DNA of 64,000 nt from Agromyces tardus (GCF_003710805.1 NZ_RHHB01000003.1:1-64000); one strand, 5' to 3'. Positions 44,107 through 53,544 are shown, counted from the first letter of the stretch. The notes: a model not told the origin generated them from the letters alone. Program-made: numbers and translations.

Positions 44107-44915
44107 GCGATCCGTCGACGGCGCAGGCGCCGGCCGCCGGGCTGCCCGGCGGGGCCGACGCCGCCCTGCGTGCGGTGCCCCGCTCGGGCTGGCATGTCGC
44201 CACGGTCGCGGCCACGCACCGCGAGACGCCGAACGCGACGCGGCTCGAGCTCGAGGTCGACGGCTGGCCCGGCAACGCGGCCGGCCAGCATCTCGACGTG
44301 CGGCTCACTGCGCCCGACGGATACACCGCGACGCGCTCCTACTCGATCGCCTCGTCGGGGCCGGGCACGCGGGTGACGCTCGCCGTCGACAAGCTGCCCG
44401 ACGGCGAGGTGTCGCCCTACCTCGTCGACGAGGTGCGCGCGGGCGACATGCTCGAGGTGCACGGCCCGCTCGGCGCCTTCTTCGTGTGGTCCCCGGCCGC
44501 CGAGAGCGGTGACGCGCGTCCGGTGCAGCTCATCGCGGGCGGATCGGGCGTGGTGCCGCTCTTCGCGATGGCGCACGCGCACGGCCAGGTCGACGATCCC
44601 ACGCCGTTCCGCCTGCTGTACTCGGTGCGCACGCCCGACGACGTGTACTTCGCCGACGAACTGCGGGCGCTCGCCGAGGCATCCGCACCGCTTCGGCTCG
44701 ACCTCGTCTACACGAGGCGCACGCCCGACGGATGGCCGACGCCCGCCGGGCGCATCACCCGCGAGCTGCTCGAGCACGCGGTGATCCCCGCGACGGATCG
44801 GCCGCGCGTCTACGTGTGCGGCTCGACGGGATTCGTCGAGCTCGTCGCGGACTGGCTCGTCGGCCTCGGGCACGACCCTCGATCGATCCGCACCGAGCGC
44901 TACGGAGGCACGTGA
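44103..44915 (+). CDS. Ferredoxin-NADP reductase-like flavoprotein
   Basis: This 270-residue FNR-type oxidoreductase has the FAD motif RSYSIAS (about 80-86), the NAD(P) loop IAGGSGVVPLFAM (about 146-158) and the C-terminal VCGSTGFVE. It stops there and has no 2Fe-2S domain, so electrons must pass directly to a partner. Coupling to the molybdoenzyme gene (GTGA overlap) suggests NAD(P)H to FAD to Mo transfer. The first 25 residues are Ala/Gly/Pro-rich and dispensable in look. It overlaps the DUF6510 gene by TGATG. Confidence 0.85.
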   Translation: MSDPSTAQAPAAGLPGGADAALRAVPRSGWHVATVAATHRETPNATRLELEVDGWPGNAAGQHLDVRLTAPDGYTATRSYSIASSGPGTRVTLAVDKLPDGEVSPYLVDEVRAGDMLEVHGPLGAFFVWSPAAESGDARPVQLIAGGSGVVPLFAMAHAHGQVDDPTPFRLLYSVRTPDDVYFADELRALAEASAPLRLDLVYTRRTPDGWPTPAGRITRELLEHAVIPATDRPRVYVCGSTGFVELVADWLVGLGHDPRSIRTERYGGT

Positions 44916-45178
44916 TGCAGCACGTCGACGGCAACTCACTCGCCGGGCCGCTCGCCGAGTTCCTCGCGTTCGACGTCACGATGGCGACGGCGCGCTGCAA
45001 CGGATGCGGCGACACCGCCGAGCTCGCGCGAGCGATGGTCTACACGAGCGGGGCGGGAACGGTCGTGCGCTGCCGCTCGTGCGGCCAGGTGCTCGCCACG
45101 CTCGTCGAGTCCGGCGACCGCGCATGGATCGGCTTCAGCGGGGTCAGCGCGATCGAGGTGCGGCGGCCGGGTTCGTAG
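44915..45178 (+). CDS. DUF6510 zinc-ribbon-like protein
   Basis: This 87-residue protein has two CxxC pairs (CNGCG at about 29-33 and CRSCG at about 53-57), spaced as in a zinc ribbon or small Fe-S site. It matches DUF6510, a family found downstream of this type of molybdoenzyme and flavoprotein. It could carry electrons if it holds iron, or assist cofactor loading if it holds zinc. No transmembrane segment. Third gene of the coupled operon. Confidence 0.8.
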   Translation: MQHVDGNSLAGPLAEFLAFDVTMATARCNGCGDTAELARAMVYTSGAGTVVRCRSCGQVLATLVESGDRAWIGFSGVSAIEVRRPGS

Positions 45179-45228
45179 GTTCCGCTGCCGCGGGTGCGAC
45201 GGCGAGGGGCATCTGCGAGGCTGAGGCC

Positions 45229-45525
45229 ATGTGGATCGGCTGGATCGAGTTCGACCTGCTGCTCGGCGACGTGCACTCGCTCAAGGAGAAGCGTGCGGTG
45301 CTGCGACCGGTGATCGCCGAACTGCGACGCGCCACCGAGGCATCCGTCGCCGAGGTCGGCGATCAGGAGCTGCACCGGCGCGCGGCCATCGGCGTCGGCG
45401 TCGTCGCGGCGGGCGCAGATCGGGTGACCGAGGTGCTCGATCTCGCCGAGCGGCTCGTCGCCGCGCGGCCGGAGATCACACTGCTCTCCGCCGGGCGACG
45501 CCTCCGGCGCAGCGACGACGAGTAG
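45229..45525 (+). CDS. DUF503-family protein
   Basis: This 98-residue protein matches DUF503 (YlxP-like): MWIGWIEFDLLLGDVHSLKEKR, LRPVIAELRRATEASVAEVGDQELHRRAAIGV and VTEVLDLAERLV. YlxP-type proteins usually sit in ribosome-maturation operons (with rbfA and infB), and a role near the ribosome is assumed. Here the gene stands alone, 50 bp after the molybdoenzyme operon, and may be co-transcribed. Confidence 0.82.
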   Translation: MWIGWIEFDLLLGDVHSLKEKRAVLRPVIAELRRATEASVAEVGDQELHRRAAIGVGVVAAGADRVTEVLDLAERLVAARPEITLLSAGRRLRRSDDE

Positions 45526-45571
45526 GGGCGCGCCCAGGGCCCAGCGCCCAGCGCCCAGCACCCAGCGTCCT

Positions 45572-45597
45572 GTCTCCGGCGCTCAGTGTCCGGAGAC
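45572..45597. terminator. Inverted repeat at the 3' end of hutI
   Basis: GTCTCCGG (45572-45579) and CCGGAGAC (45590-45597) form an 8-bp stem with a 10-base loop that covers the hutI stop codon. A short run of GCGCCCAGC-like tandem units (about 45529-45570) lies between it and the DUF503 gene. It probably ends both convergent transcripts. Confidence 0.55.
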
Positions 45598-46887
45598 GAG
45601 CGCCCCGCCCTTCCACACGCCCGCGACGAGCGGAACGCCCGGCCGGTAGGCGAGGTGCACGTGGCTCGGCGCGTCGAGCAGCACGAGGTCGGCCGCGGCG
45701 CCCGAGCGGATCGCCCCGACATCCGCTCGCCGCAGTGCCGCGGCGCCGCCCGCGGTCGACGCCCACACGGCCTCGGCCGGGGTCATGCCCATGTCGCGCA
45801 CGGCGACGGCGATGCAGAACGGCATCGAGCTCGTGAAGCTCGACCCGGGATTGCAGTCGCTCGCGAGCGCCACCGTGACGCCCGCGTCGATGAGCCGGCG
45901 CGCGTCGGGGTAGGGCTGCCGCGTCGAGAACTCGACGCCCGGCAGCAGGGTCGCGACGGTGTCGGACGCCGCGAGCGCGGCGACATCCGCATCGCTCAGG
46001 TACGTGCAATGGTCGACGGATGCCGCGCCGAGCTCCACCGCGAGGCGCACCCCGTCGCCCTCGCCGAGCTGGTTTCCGTGCACGCGCACCCCGAGGCCCG
46101 CGGCGCGGCCGGCCTCGAGCACGCGGCGGGACTGCTCGGCCGTGAAGGCGCCCCGCTCGCAGAACGCGTCCACCCAGCGGGCGTGCGGTGCGCACGCGGC
46201 CAGCATCTCCCCGATCACGAGGTCGACGTACGCGTCGGCGCCCGTGCCGGGCTCGCGGGAGGCGTCGGCGTACTCGGCCGGCACGACGTGCGCCCCGAGG
46301 AACGTGACCTCCTCGGTCACCTCGCGGGCGAGACGCGCGAGGCGCTCCTCGTCGGCGACGCTGAGGCCGTAGCCGGTCTTGACCTCGAAGGTCGTCGTAC
46401 CCTGCGCGTGCAGCTCGGCCACGAAGCCGGCGAGGCGGGCGCGCAGCTCGTCGTGGGTCGCGGCGCGTGTGGCCGCGACGGTCGAGCGGATGCCGCCCGC
46501 CTCGTAGCGGCGGCCCGCCATGCGTGCCGCGAACTCGGCGGCGCGGTCGCCGCCGAACACGAGGTGCGTGTGCGAGTCGACGAAGCCTGGGATGACGGCG
46601 CGGCCGCCGGCGTCGACGACGGAGATGTCCGCCGATCGAGTAGCGCCGGGCGAAGCCGGCCGCGTATCGAGATCCCAGGCGTCGGGTCTCGATACGGCGG
46701 CTTCGCCGCCTACTCGACCGGCTGCGGAGGCGGCCGGGCCCACCCAGGTGATCCGTCCGTCCTCGAACAGCACCGCGGCGTCGCGCACGATCCCGAGCGG
46801 TCCGCCCTCGCGGTCGGGCGCGGGGTCGTTCGTGACGAGCTCGCCGATGTTCGTGACGAGCGTGGCGCCGGCGTTGAGCCGCGGCAT
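45583..46887 (-). CDS. hutI: Imidazolonepropionase with an in-frame repeat insertion
   Basis: This 434-residue amidohydrolase opens imidazolone-5-propionate to formimidoylglutamate, the third step of histidine breakdown. The metal motif is [17 protein letters not shown] (about 103-119). Further family segments are [39 protein letters not shown] and [10 protein letters not shown]. Residues about 57-85, between [10 protein letters not shown] and [10 protein letters not shown], are encoded by two palindromic repeat elements and have no place in other HutI proteins. The insertion falls in the small N-terminal beta domain, away from the active site, and the frame is intact. It follows hutU by three bases. 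Confidence 0.9.
   Translation of the reverse strand: MPRLNAGATLVTNIGELVTNDPAPDREGGPLGIVRDAAVLFEDGRITWVGPAASAAGRVGGEAAVSRPDAWDLDTRPASPGATRSADISVVDAGGRAVIPGFVDSHTHLVFGGDRAAEFAARMAGRRYEAGGIRSTVAATRAATHDELRARLAGFVAELHAQGTTTFEVKTGYGLSVADEERLARLAREVTEEVTFLGAHVVPAEYADASREPGTGADAYVDLVIGEMLAACAPHARWVDAFCERGAFTAEQSRRVLEAGRAAGLGVRVHGNQLGEGDGVRLAVELGAASVDHCTYLSDADVAALAASDTVATLLPGVEFSTRQPYPDARRLIDAGVTVALASDCNPGSSFTSSMPFCIAVAVRDMGMTPAEAVWASTAGGAAALRRADVGAIRSGAAADLVLLDAPSHVHLAYRPGVPLVAGVWKGGALVSGH
46634..46719. repeat. Pair of REP-like palindromic elements inside hutI
   Basis: Copy A, GATCGAGTAGCG...CGCGTATCGAGATC (46634-46674), and copy B in the other orientation, GGTCTCGATACG...CTACTCGACC (46685-46719), share ends with the elements at 10271-10344. 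Copy B holds the perfect hairpin GGCGGC-TTC-GCCGCC (46696-46710). The whole insert keeps the hutI frame open and adds about 29 residues. Confidence 0.85.
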
Positions 46888-46890
46888 CCG

Positions 46891-48591
46891 TCAGCCCTCG
46901 AGCATGGGCACGCGCAGGCCGCGCTCGCGGGCGACCTCAAGCGCCCGGTCGTAGCCCGCGTCGACGTGGCGCATGACGCCGGTGCCGGGGTCGTTCACGA
47001 GCACGCGCGCGATCTTCTCGGCGGCGAGGTCGGTGCCGTCGGCGACGGTGACCTGGCCGGCGTGGATCGAGCGGCCGATGCCGACGCCGCCGCCGTGATG
47101 GATCGACACCCAGGTCGCGCCCGACGCCGTGTTGAGCAGCGCGTTGAGCAGCGGCCAGTCGGCGATCGCGTCGGAGCCGTCGGCCATGGACTCGGTCTCG
47201 CGGTACGGGCTCGCGACCGAACCCGAGTCGAGGTGGTCGCGGCCGATCACGATCGGGGCGCTGAGCTCGCCCGAGGCCACCATCTCGTTGAACTTCAGGC
47301 CCGCGAGGTGGCGTTCCTGGTAGCCGAGCCAGCAGATGCGGGCGGGCAGGCCCTCGAAGTGCACCTTCTCGCCCGCCTGCTCGATCCAGCGGCGCAGGTG
47401 CGCGTCCTCAGGGAAGAGCTCGAGGATCGCCCGGTCGGTCGCCGCGATGTCGGCCGGGTCGCCCGAGAGCGCAGCCCACCGGAACGGCCCCTTGCCCTCG
47501 GCGAAGAGCGGGCGGATGTAGGCCGGCACGAAGCCCGGGAAGTCGAACGCGTGCGCGTAGCCGCCGAGCTCCGCCTCGCGGCGGATCGAGTTGCCGTAGT
47601 CGAAGACCTCGGCGCCGACGGCCTGGAAGCCGACCATCGCCTCGACGTGCTTCGCCATCGAGGCGCGCGCGAGCCGGGTGAACTCCTCGGGGTCGGATGC
47701 CGCGAGCTCGTGCCACTCGGCGAGCTCGACGCCCTCGGGCAGGTACGAGAGCGGGTCGTGCGCGCTCGTCTGGTCGGTGACGATGTCGATCGGCACCCGG
47801 CGCTCGAGGAGCTCGGCGAACACCGTCGCGGCGTTGCCCACGACGCCGACGCTGAGCGCCCGGCGCTCGGCCTTCGCGGCCAGCACGCGCTCGATCGCGG
47901 CGTCGAGCGACGGCGCGACCTCGTCGAGGTAGCCGTGCTCGACCCGGCGGTCGAGGCGCGTGGGGTCGACGTCGATGATGAGCACGGCGCCGCCGTTCAT
48001 CGTGACGGCGAGGGGCTGGGCACCGCCCATGCCGCCGCAGCCCGCGGTGAGGGTGATCGTTCCGGCGAGCGTCGCGTGCGCGGCATCCGCCTCGCTCGCA
48101 CCGCGCTTCGCGGCGAGCGAGCGCGCCACCGCACCGAAGGTCTCGTACGTGCCCTGCAGGATGCCCTGGGTGCCGATGTAGATCCACGAGCCGGCCGTCA
48201 TCTGGCCGTACATCGTGAGTCCGAGGTGCTCGAGGCGGCGGAACTCGGGCCACGTCGCCCAGTCGCCCACGAGGTTCGAGTTGGCGATGAGCACGCGCGG
48301 CGCCCACTCGTGGGTGCGGAACACGCCGACGGGCTTGCCCGACTGCACGAGCAGCGTCTCGTCGGACTCGAGGCCCTCGAGCGTGCGAACGATGGCGTCG
48401 TACGCCTCCCAGTTGCGGGCGGCCTTGCCGGTGCCGCCGTAGACGATGAGGTCCTCGGGGCGTTCGGCGACCTCGGGGTCGAGGTTGTTCATGAGCATGC
48501 GGAGCGGCGCCTCGGTCTGCCAGCTCTTCGCAGTGAGTTCGGTGCCGCGCGCGGCGCGAACGGTGCGCTGGGCGGTGGGTGCATCGGTCAT
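46891..48591 (-). CDS. hutU: Urocanate hydratase
   Basis: This 566-residue NAD-dependent urocanase gives imidazolonepropionate, the second step of histidine breakdown. Family signatures include [19 protein letters not shown] near the start, the NAD-binding [16 protein letters not shown] (about 166-181), [21 protein letters not shown], and [21 protein letters not shown] near the end. The length is normal. A 16-bp palindrome lies 55 bp upstream, and a promoter with TTGTCC and TGTGAT 17 bp apart can be read between it and the ATG. hutI follows three bases after the stop. Confidence 0.95.
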   Translation of the reverse strand: MTDAPTAQRTVRAARGTELTAKSWQTEAPLRMLMNNLDPEVAERPEDLIVYGGTGKAARNWEAYDAIVRTLEGLESDETLLVQSGKPVGVFRTHEWAPRVLIANSNLVGDWATWPEFRRLEHLGLTMYGQMTAGSWIYIGTQGILQGTYETFGAVARSLAAKRGASEADAAHATLAGTITLTAGCGGMGGAQPLAVTMNGGAVLIIDVDPTRLDRRVEHGYLDEVAPSLDAAIERVLAAKAERRALSVGVVGNAATVFAELLERRVPIDIVTDQTSAHDPLSYLPEGVELAEWHELAASDPEEFTRLARASMAKHVEAMVGFQAVGAEVFDYGNSIRREAELGGYAHAFDFPGFVPAYIRPLFAEGKGPFRWAALSGDPADIAATDRAILELFPEDAHLRRWIEQAGEKVHFEGLPARICWLGYQERHLAGLKFNEMVASGELSAPIVIGRDHLDSGSVASPYRETESMADGSDAIADWPLLNALLNTASGATWVSIHHGGGVGIGRSIHAGQVTVADGTDLAAEKIARVLVNDPGTGVMRHVDAGYDRALEVARERGLRVPMLEG

Positions 48592-48645
48592 GTTCCGATC
48601 ACACACCCGCGAGCGCTGCCGGACAACGGATGTCGCGTGGCGCGC

Positions 48646-48661
48646 GTCTGGGATCCCGGAC
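48646..48661. promoter_or_regulatory. Putative hut operator upstream of hutU
   Basis: GTCTGGGATCCCGGAC is a near-perfect 16-bp palindrome (one mismatched pair). It equals the hutH/iclR element at 52032-52047 in 15 of 16 bases when read on the opposite strand. The near edge is 55 bp from the hutU start, upstream of the likely -35, which suits an activator. Confidence 0.75.
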
Positions 48662-48726
48662 GAGGGGGCGGGGCGCATCGGCGCGGCCGATCCGGTGCGA
48701 CGCAGTGGCGGCGGACGGACCGCTGC

Positions 48727-50238
48727 TCAGCCGAGCCGGACGCCGCGGGCGGCCATGAACGGCACGGCGTCGATCGCGGAGCCGTTGATGCGCACTTCGA
48801 AGTGCAGGTGGCATCCGGTGGATGCGCCGGTGCTGCCGACAGCGCCGATGAGCTCGCCCGCCGCGACCTGCTGGCCCGGCGTCACGAACGTGCCGCCCTC
48901 GCGCAGGTGGGCGTAGCCCGTGGAGACACCGGAGCCGTGGTCGACGAGGATCCAGTTGCCGTAGGTGCCGTTGGGTCGGGCTTCGACGACGGTGCCGCCG
49001 GTCGCGGCGAAGACGGCGGTGCCGCATGCTGCGGAGAGGTCGGTGCCGCGGTGGAACTCGTTCACGCCGGGCAGGGGCTTGTCGGGCCGAGGCCCGAAGC
49101 CGTCGGTGATGGTGCCGCTGACCGGTGCGGCCCAGCCCTGCTCGCTGAGCTGGCCGGAGTCCTGGGGCAGCGAGTCGACGAGCGCGACGCTCTGCGTGGC
49201 CACCCGTGTCTCGAGGCCGCGCAGCTCGGCCCGTGCGGCGTCGACGGCGGCCTCCGCCGCTTGGACGTCGGCCTCGCGCTCGGCGACGGGCACGGCGTCG
49301 ACGGCGGCCCAGGCGGCGTCGGCGCGCTCCTTCGCGGCGTCGGCCTCGTTCGCACGCTCGTCGGCGATCACGCGCAGCTGGTCGGCCTCGCCGGCGAGCT
49401 GCGACATGCGGCTGACCCCGCCGAGGCCGGCGAGCAGGTCGTGTCCGGCGCCGAATGCCGCGGTCATCGAGTTGATGGCGGCCCCGTCGCCGCGGGACGC
49501 CGCGATGTAGACCGCTGCCGCGGTCGCTGCCGCGTCGCTCGCATCGGCCGCTTCGGCGTCGAGTCGCTCGGCGAGGGCACGCGCGACCTCGCGGGTCGAC
49601 TTCGCGTCGGCGAGCGCCGACTCGGCGGTACGCAGGTCGGCGGTGGCGCGATCGAGCTTCGCCCGCAGTCCGACGAGCCGGCTCACGTCGGGGTTGACGG
49701 AGTTGGAGATCCGGGCGACCGGTCCGTCGCCGACGAGCACGTACGGTGCGCTGACCAGGCCGGAGGGCGTCGGGCTCGGCGAGGAGGTCGGCGACTGCGT
49801 GGGAGTGGGGGTCGGGGTGGCCGTGGGGTCGGGTGTCGGGGTCGGCGTCGGGTCGGGGGTGGGAGTCGGGTCGGGCGTCGGTGTCGGGTCGGGCGTCGGT
49901 GTCGGGTCCGGGGTGGGCGTGGGATCCGGGGTGGGCGTGGGATCGGGGGTGGGCGTCGGGTCCGGAGTGGGGGTCGGATCGGTCGTCGGAACCGGATCCG
50001 TCGTCGGAGTCGGCTCAGGGGTGGCCGTCGGATCGGCGGTCGTCGTCGTGTCGGTCGTCGTCGTGTCGGTCGTGACCGTCGAGGTGTCGCCGATGATGTC
50101 CTCGGCGTACGCGGGAGTGACCGAGCCGATGGAGAAGAGCAGGCTGCCCGTGACCGCCGCCACGGCGAACCCGAGCCGCCGGGCGGTTCGCGCTCGGCGC
50201 TCATCGGGTTGGTCGGGTAGGGCTCGGTTCAGGAACAT
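48727..50238 (-). CDS. Secreted M23 peptidoglycan hydrolase with coiled coil and PDPTPT repeat
   Basis: This 503-residue exported protein has a signal peptide ending near TPAYA (residue 45), a Thr-rich and then (PDPTPT)n linker to about 165, an Ala-rich coiled coil (about 180-370) and a C-terminal M23 endopeptidase domain. Zinc-site residues are seen in HRGTDLS, the conserved Gly-rich [14 protein letters not shown] and GCHLHFEV. Layout matches NlpD/EnvC- and Rip-type wall hydrolases, with a wall-spanning linker. ATG at 50238 has GGAAG upstream; ATG at 50259 is possible. It lies between hut operons without a functional tie. Confidence 0.85.
   Translation of the reverse strand: MFLNRALPDQPDERRARTARRLGFAVAAVTGSLLFSIGSVTPAYAEDIIGDTSTVTTDTTTTDTTTTADPTATPEPTPTTDPVPTTDPTPTPDPTPTPDPTPTPDPTPTPDPTPTPDPTPTPDPTPTPDPTPTPTPDPTATPTPTPTQSPTSSPSPTPSGLVSAPYVLVGDGPVARISNSVNPDVSRLVGLRAKLDRATADLRTAESALADAKSTREVARALAERLDAEAADASDAAATAAAVYIAASRGDGAAINSMTAAFGAGHDLLAGLGGVSRMSQLAGEADQLRVIADERANEADAAKERADAAWAAVDAVPVAEREADVQAAEAAVDAARAELRGLETRVATQSVALVDSLPQDSGQLSEQGWAAPVSGTITDGFGPRPDKPLPGVNEFHRGTDLSAACGTAVFAATGGTVVEARPNGTYGNWILVDHGSGVSTGYAHLREGGTFVTPGQQVAAGELIGAVGSTGASTGCHLHFEVRINGSAIDAVPFMAARGVRLG
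49810..49980. repeat. Tandem repeat encoding the Pro-Asp-Pro-Thr linker
   Basis: Units of about 18 bp (variants of GGGTCGGGCGTCGGTGTC) repeat on the plus strand and encode PDPTPT on the minus strand in the M23 protease. Sequence drift between units is greater at the proximal end. Confidence 0.8.
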
Positions 50239-50392
50239 AGGGCTTCCGCGTGGTGCCATCGTCAGCACCGACTCCCCAGTCTTGCACCGCCCGCGGACCC
50301 GCCACAACCCGCACGGGGTCACCGGCCCGCCCCTGTTCGGGGGTGCGAACCCGGCGAGCGGCGAGCGGCCGCCGTCGGTTCGATGCGACCCG

Positions 50393-51976
50393 TCAGTCGA
50401 GCTCGGCGACGGATCCCGCGTTCCGCACGACCTCGCCCGACGTGACGAGCCCCACGACGGCCTCGATCTCGGGGGAGAGGAAACGGTCGGGGCCGGGCAC
50501 GGCGCCCGTCGACGCGACGAGTCGTGCCACCGCGCCGGTGGCCGCGCCCGGCTCGAGCGGGGCCCGCAGCGCCAGCCCGCGCGAGGCCGTCATGACCTCG
50601 ATCGCGAGCACGCGGGCGAGCCCGTCGATGGCGCGCCGGAGCTTGCGCGCCGCATGCCAGCCCATCGAGACGTGGTCCTCCTGCATCGCCGATGACGGGA
50701 TCGAGTCGACCGAGGCGGGCACCGCGAGGCGCTTGAGCTCCGACACGATGCCCGCGGCGGTGTACTGGGCGATCATGAGGCCCGAGTCCACCCCCACCTC
50801 GTGGGCGAGGAAGGGCGGGAGCCCCTGGTTGCGCGCGCGGTCGAGGAAGCGATCGGTGCGCCGCTCGCTCATCGACGCGACATCCGCCACCGCGATCGCG
50901 AGGAAGTCGAGCACGTACGCCACCGGGGCGCCGTGGAAGTTGCCGTTCGACTCGACCCGGCCGTCGAGCGTGAGCACGGGGTTGTCGACGGCGCTCGCGA
51001 GCTCGGCATCGGCGACGGATGCCGCGTGGGCGAGCGTGTCGCGTGCGGCGCCGTGCACCTGGGGCGCGCAGCGCAGCGAGTACGCGTCCTGCACGCGCGT
51101 GCACTCGGGACCCTTGTGGCTCGCGACGATCGGGGAGCCGGCGAGCAGGCGCCGGAGGTTGCCCGCCGAGACGGCCTGTCCGCGCTGGGGGCGCAGGGCG
51201 TGCAGGTCGGCGGCGAACACGGCGTCGGTGCCCATGAGGCCCTCGACGCTCATGGCGGCCGCGACGTCGGCGGTGGTGAGCAGCATCCGCAGGTCGTCGA
51301 TCGCGAGTGCGAGCATGCCGAGCATGCCGTCGGTGCCGTTGATGAGGGCGAGCCCCTCCTTCTCGCCGAGGCGGAGCGGCGCGATGCCGGCTGCGGCGAG
51401 CGCGTCGGCGGCCGACATGAGCTCGCCCGAGGAGCCTCGACCGGTGACGCGCGCCTCGCCCTCGCCGATGGCGACGAGCGCGCAGTGCGACAGCGGGGCG
51501 AGGTCGCCCGAGCAGCCGAGCGAACCGTACTCGCGCACGACCGGGGTGATGCCCGCGTTGAGGATGGCCGCGTAGGTCTCGGCGGTCACGCGGCGCACGC
51601 CCGTGCGGCCGGTCATCAGGGTCGAGAGGCGCAGCAGCATCAGGGCGCGCACGACCTCGCGCTCGACCTCGGCGCCCGAGCCGGCGGCGTGGGAGCGCAC
51701 GAGGCTGGCCTGCAGCTGTGCGCGGCGGTCCTCGGCGATGAAGGTGGTGGCGAGCGCGCCGAAGCCCGTCGAGATGCCGTAGTGCGGCTCGGGGTCGGCG
51801 GCGAGGCCCTCGATGATCGCGCGGCTCGCGGCGACGCCCTCGAGCGCCGCCTCGTCGAGCACGACGGGCGCGTCGTGGCGGGCGACGGCCACGACCTCGT
51901 CGATCGTGAGCGGGCCGGTGCCGACGGTGACGGAGGACGCGACGGTGGCGACGGGGGCGGGCGCGATGGTGCTCAT
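50393..51976 (-). CDS. hutH: Histidine ammonia-lyase
   Basis: This 527-residue MIO-type ammonia-lyase removes ammonia from histidine to give urocanate, the first step of the pathway. The catalytic Tyr is in YGISTGFG (about 66-73). The MIO prosthetic group should form from C155-S156-G157 in [11 protein letters not shown], so the first residue is Cys where Ala is usual. NGTDGMLGM and [15 protein letters not shown] are also family signatures. Context with hutU, hutI and the shared palindrome supports histidine over tyrosine or phenylalanine as substrate. The promoter faces an IclR gene. Confidence 0.92.
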   Translation of the reverse strand: MSTIAPAPVATVASSVTVGTGPLTIDEVVAVARHDAPVVLDEAALEGVAASRAIIEGLAADPEPHYGISTGFGALATTFIAEDRRAQLQASLVRSHAAGSGAEVEREVVRALMLLRLSTLMTGRTGVRRVTAETYAAILNAGITPVVREYGSLGCSGDLAPLSHCALVAIGEGEARVTGRGSSGELMSAADALAAAGIAPLRLGEKEGLALINGTDGMLGMLALAIDDLRMLLTTADVAAAMSVEGLMGTDAVFAADLHALRPQRGQAVSAGNLRRLLAGSPIVASHKGPECTRVQDAYSLRCAPQVHGAARDTLAHAASVADAELASAVDNPVLTLDGRVESNGNFHGAPVAYVLDFLAIAVADVASMSERRTDRFLDRARNQGLPPFLAHEVGVDSGLMIAQYTAAGIVSELKRLAVPASVDSIPSSAMQEDHVSMGWHAARKLRRAIDGLARVLAIEVMTASRGLALRAPLEPGAATGAVARLVASTGAVPGPDRFLSPEIEAVVGLVTSGEVVRNAGSVAELD

Positions 51977-52031
51977 GCCTCCGATTCCACACCCGGCCCA
52001 CGCGCGCGGGAACGCCCGGGAGTACGCTTGC

Positions 52032-52047
52032 GTCCGGGATTCCAGAC
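52032..52047. promoter_or_regulatory. Putative hut operator between hutH and iclR
   Basis: GTCCGGGATTCCAGAC is a 16-bp near-palindrome, 56 bp from the hutH start and 49 bp from the iclR start. It pairs with the element before hutU (15 of 16 bases on the opposite strand) and resembles IclR-type sites with ATTCC arms. It can serve hutH activation and iclR autoregulation. Confidence 0.78.
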
Positions 52048-52095
52048 AGCGGGGACGCTCCCGGATGCACCCCGCCGCCCGACGAGGAGGTCGCG

Positions 52096-52872
52096 ATGCC
52101 GGAACCGAAGGTGCCCGCGGCCGATCACACGCTGCGCATCCTCACCCATCTCGCGTCGCAGCGCGGTCCGGTGCCCGCCGCCACCATCGCCCACGCGCTC
52201 GGGCTCCCGCGCTCGAGCGTCTACCACCTGCTCGCGGTGATGCAGGAGCGCGGCTTCGTCGTGCACCTCCCCGAGGAGCGCCGGTACGGCCTCGGCATCG
52301 CGGCGTTCGAGCTCTCGAGCGGATTCAGCCGGCAGCAGCCGCTCACCAGGCTCGGGCGACCGCTCGTCGCGGCCCTCGTCGACCGGCTCGGCGAGTCGGG
52401 CCACCTCGCCGTGCTGCACGGCCGCGACGTGCTGTACCTCGTCGAGGAGCGCGCCCCCCGCCGGCCCTCGCTCGTCTCCGACGTCGGGGTGCGCCTGCCC
52501 GCGCACCTCACCGCGTCGGGACGGGCGATGCTCGCGGCGCTGCCCCCCGCGCAGCTGCGCGCGCTCTATCCCGACCGCGCGGCGTTCGCCGAGCGGCATC
52601 CGGGCGCGACGGATGCCGCGCCCTGGACGTACTCGCGGCTGAAGGCCGACCTCGCGACGGTGCGTGCCGCCGGCGTCGCCGGGGAGCACGGCGAGGTGAC
52701 CACGGGACTCGCCTCCGTGGGCGCGGCCGTGCTCGACCACCTCGGCTGGCCCGCCGCGGCGATCGCGGTGACGTTCGCCGAGGATGCCGCCGCCGAGCTC
52801 GTCGCGGCGGCGACCGCCGCGGTGACGGAGGCCGCGGCCACCCTGTCGAGGCGCATCCGCGGCATCCGCTGA
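52096..52872 (+). CDS. IclR-family regulator, probable hut regulator
   Basis: This 258-residue IclR protein has a winged helix (about 10-70: HTLRILTHLASQRGPVPAATI, LPRSSVYHLLAVMQERGFV) and an effector domain (about 80-250: GESGHLAVLHGRDVLYLVEE, PAHLTASGRAMLAALPPAQL, GEVTTGLASVGAAVLDHLGW). It is divergent from hutH across the 16-bp palindrome and so is the best candidate for the hut regulator, with urocanate or histidine as likely ligand. A GAGGAGGTCGCG ribosome site precedes the ATG. Confidence 0.88.
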   Translation: MPEPKVPAADHTLRILTHLASQRGPVPAATIAHALGLPRSSVYHLLAVMQERGFVVHLPEERRYGLGIAAFELSSGFSRQQPLTRLGRPLVAALVDRLGESGHLAVLHGRDVLYLVEERAPRRPSLVSDVGVRLPAHLTASGRAMLAALPPAQLRALYPDRAAFAERHPGATDAAPWTYSRLKADLATVRAAGVAGEHGEVTTGLASVGAAVLDHLGWPAAAIAVTFAEDAAAELVAAATAAVTEAAATLSRRIRGIR

Positions 52873-52897
52873 CCGCGACGGCGACCGCACAGACCGG

Positions 52898-53482
52898 TTA
52901 CACCCGCCGCTCGAGCCAGGGCCGCAGCATCCGCGTCACCCACGGCAGCACCCAGTACGTCATGATCGGCGTGAGCACGAGCGTCGAGGCGAGCACGCGC
53001 AGGGCGAGCGGCACGCCGTCCCACGGCGGCACGAGCGACATGAGCAGCGCGAACGCGAGGTTGACCGGGAAGAAGCCGAGCCAGATGGTCACCGCCTGCT
53101 TCCAGCGGGGCGGGGCGGCGGGAAGCGGCTCGGCCGCGGCATCCGCCACCGCGGGGATCGACCCCGTGGGCGGCTCGTCGAACCAGCCCTCGATGCCGGT
53201 GCGCCGCCGCGATCGCTCGTCGCGCACGAAGCCCCTGCCCATCTCGAGCCACCAGGCCCGCTCGGGCGACTGCTCCCACTCGGCGAGGGTCTGCTCGTTC
53301 GAGAAGCGGTACAGCATGTGCCACACGGTCGACCGCTCGCCGGCCCGCACCCACCCCGAGCCGAGGAAGCCCGGGTAGCGGTTCGCGAGATTCACGCCCG
53401 TCTGCGCCCACACCGTCGCCTCGGCGACCCGGTCGGGGTCGACCTCGCGGCGGATCGACACGGTGATCGGTTCACTGCCCAT
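52898..53482 (-). CDS. ABM-fold domain fused to membrane helices
   Basis: This 194-residue protein has an N-terminal antibiotic-biosynthesis-monooxygenase-like domain (residues about 5-100: PITVSIRREVDPDRVAEATVW, YPGFLGSGWVRAG, WHMLYRFSNEQTLAEWEQS) and two C-terminal transmembrane helices (about 130-150 and 160-180). This ABM-plus-membrane form is found in actinobacteria and is of unknown function. It might be a heme- or quinone-handling domain at the membrane. Start uncertain: ATG at 53482 is one base after GGAGG, and another ATG lies at 53500. Confidence 0.75.
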   Translation of the reverse strand: MGSEPITVSIRREVDPDRVAEATVWAQTGVNLANRYPGFLGSGWVRAGERSTVWHMLYRFSNEQTLAEWEQSPERAWWLEMGRGFVRDERSRRRTGIEGWFDEPPTGSIPAVADAAAEPLPAAPPRWKQAVTIWLGFFPVNLAFALLMSLVPPWDGVPLALRVLASTLVLTPIMTYWVLPWVTRMLRPWLERRV

Positions 53483-53544
53483 GCCTCCATCACAGCGCAT
53501 GGATGCTGCCGGCGGGTTGCGCCGATGTTGCGGCGACGGCGCGC

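Noticed and set aside
49810-49980. Regular short repeats that could suggest a CRISPR array
   Set aside because: Units are contiguous with no unique spacers and encode a Pro-Asp-Pro-Thr linker in frame.
45586-50220. 1,544-codon open frame antisense to hutI, hutU and the M23 gene
   Set aside because: Spans several genes with clear homology on the minus strand; high-GC antisense frames stay open by chance.
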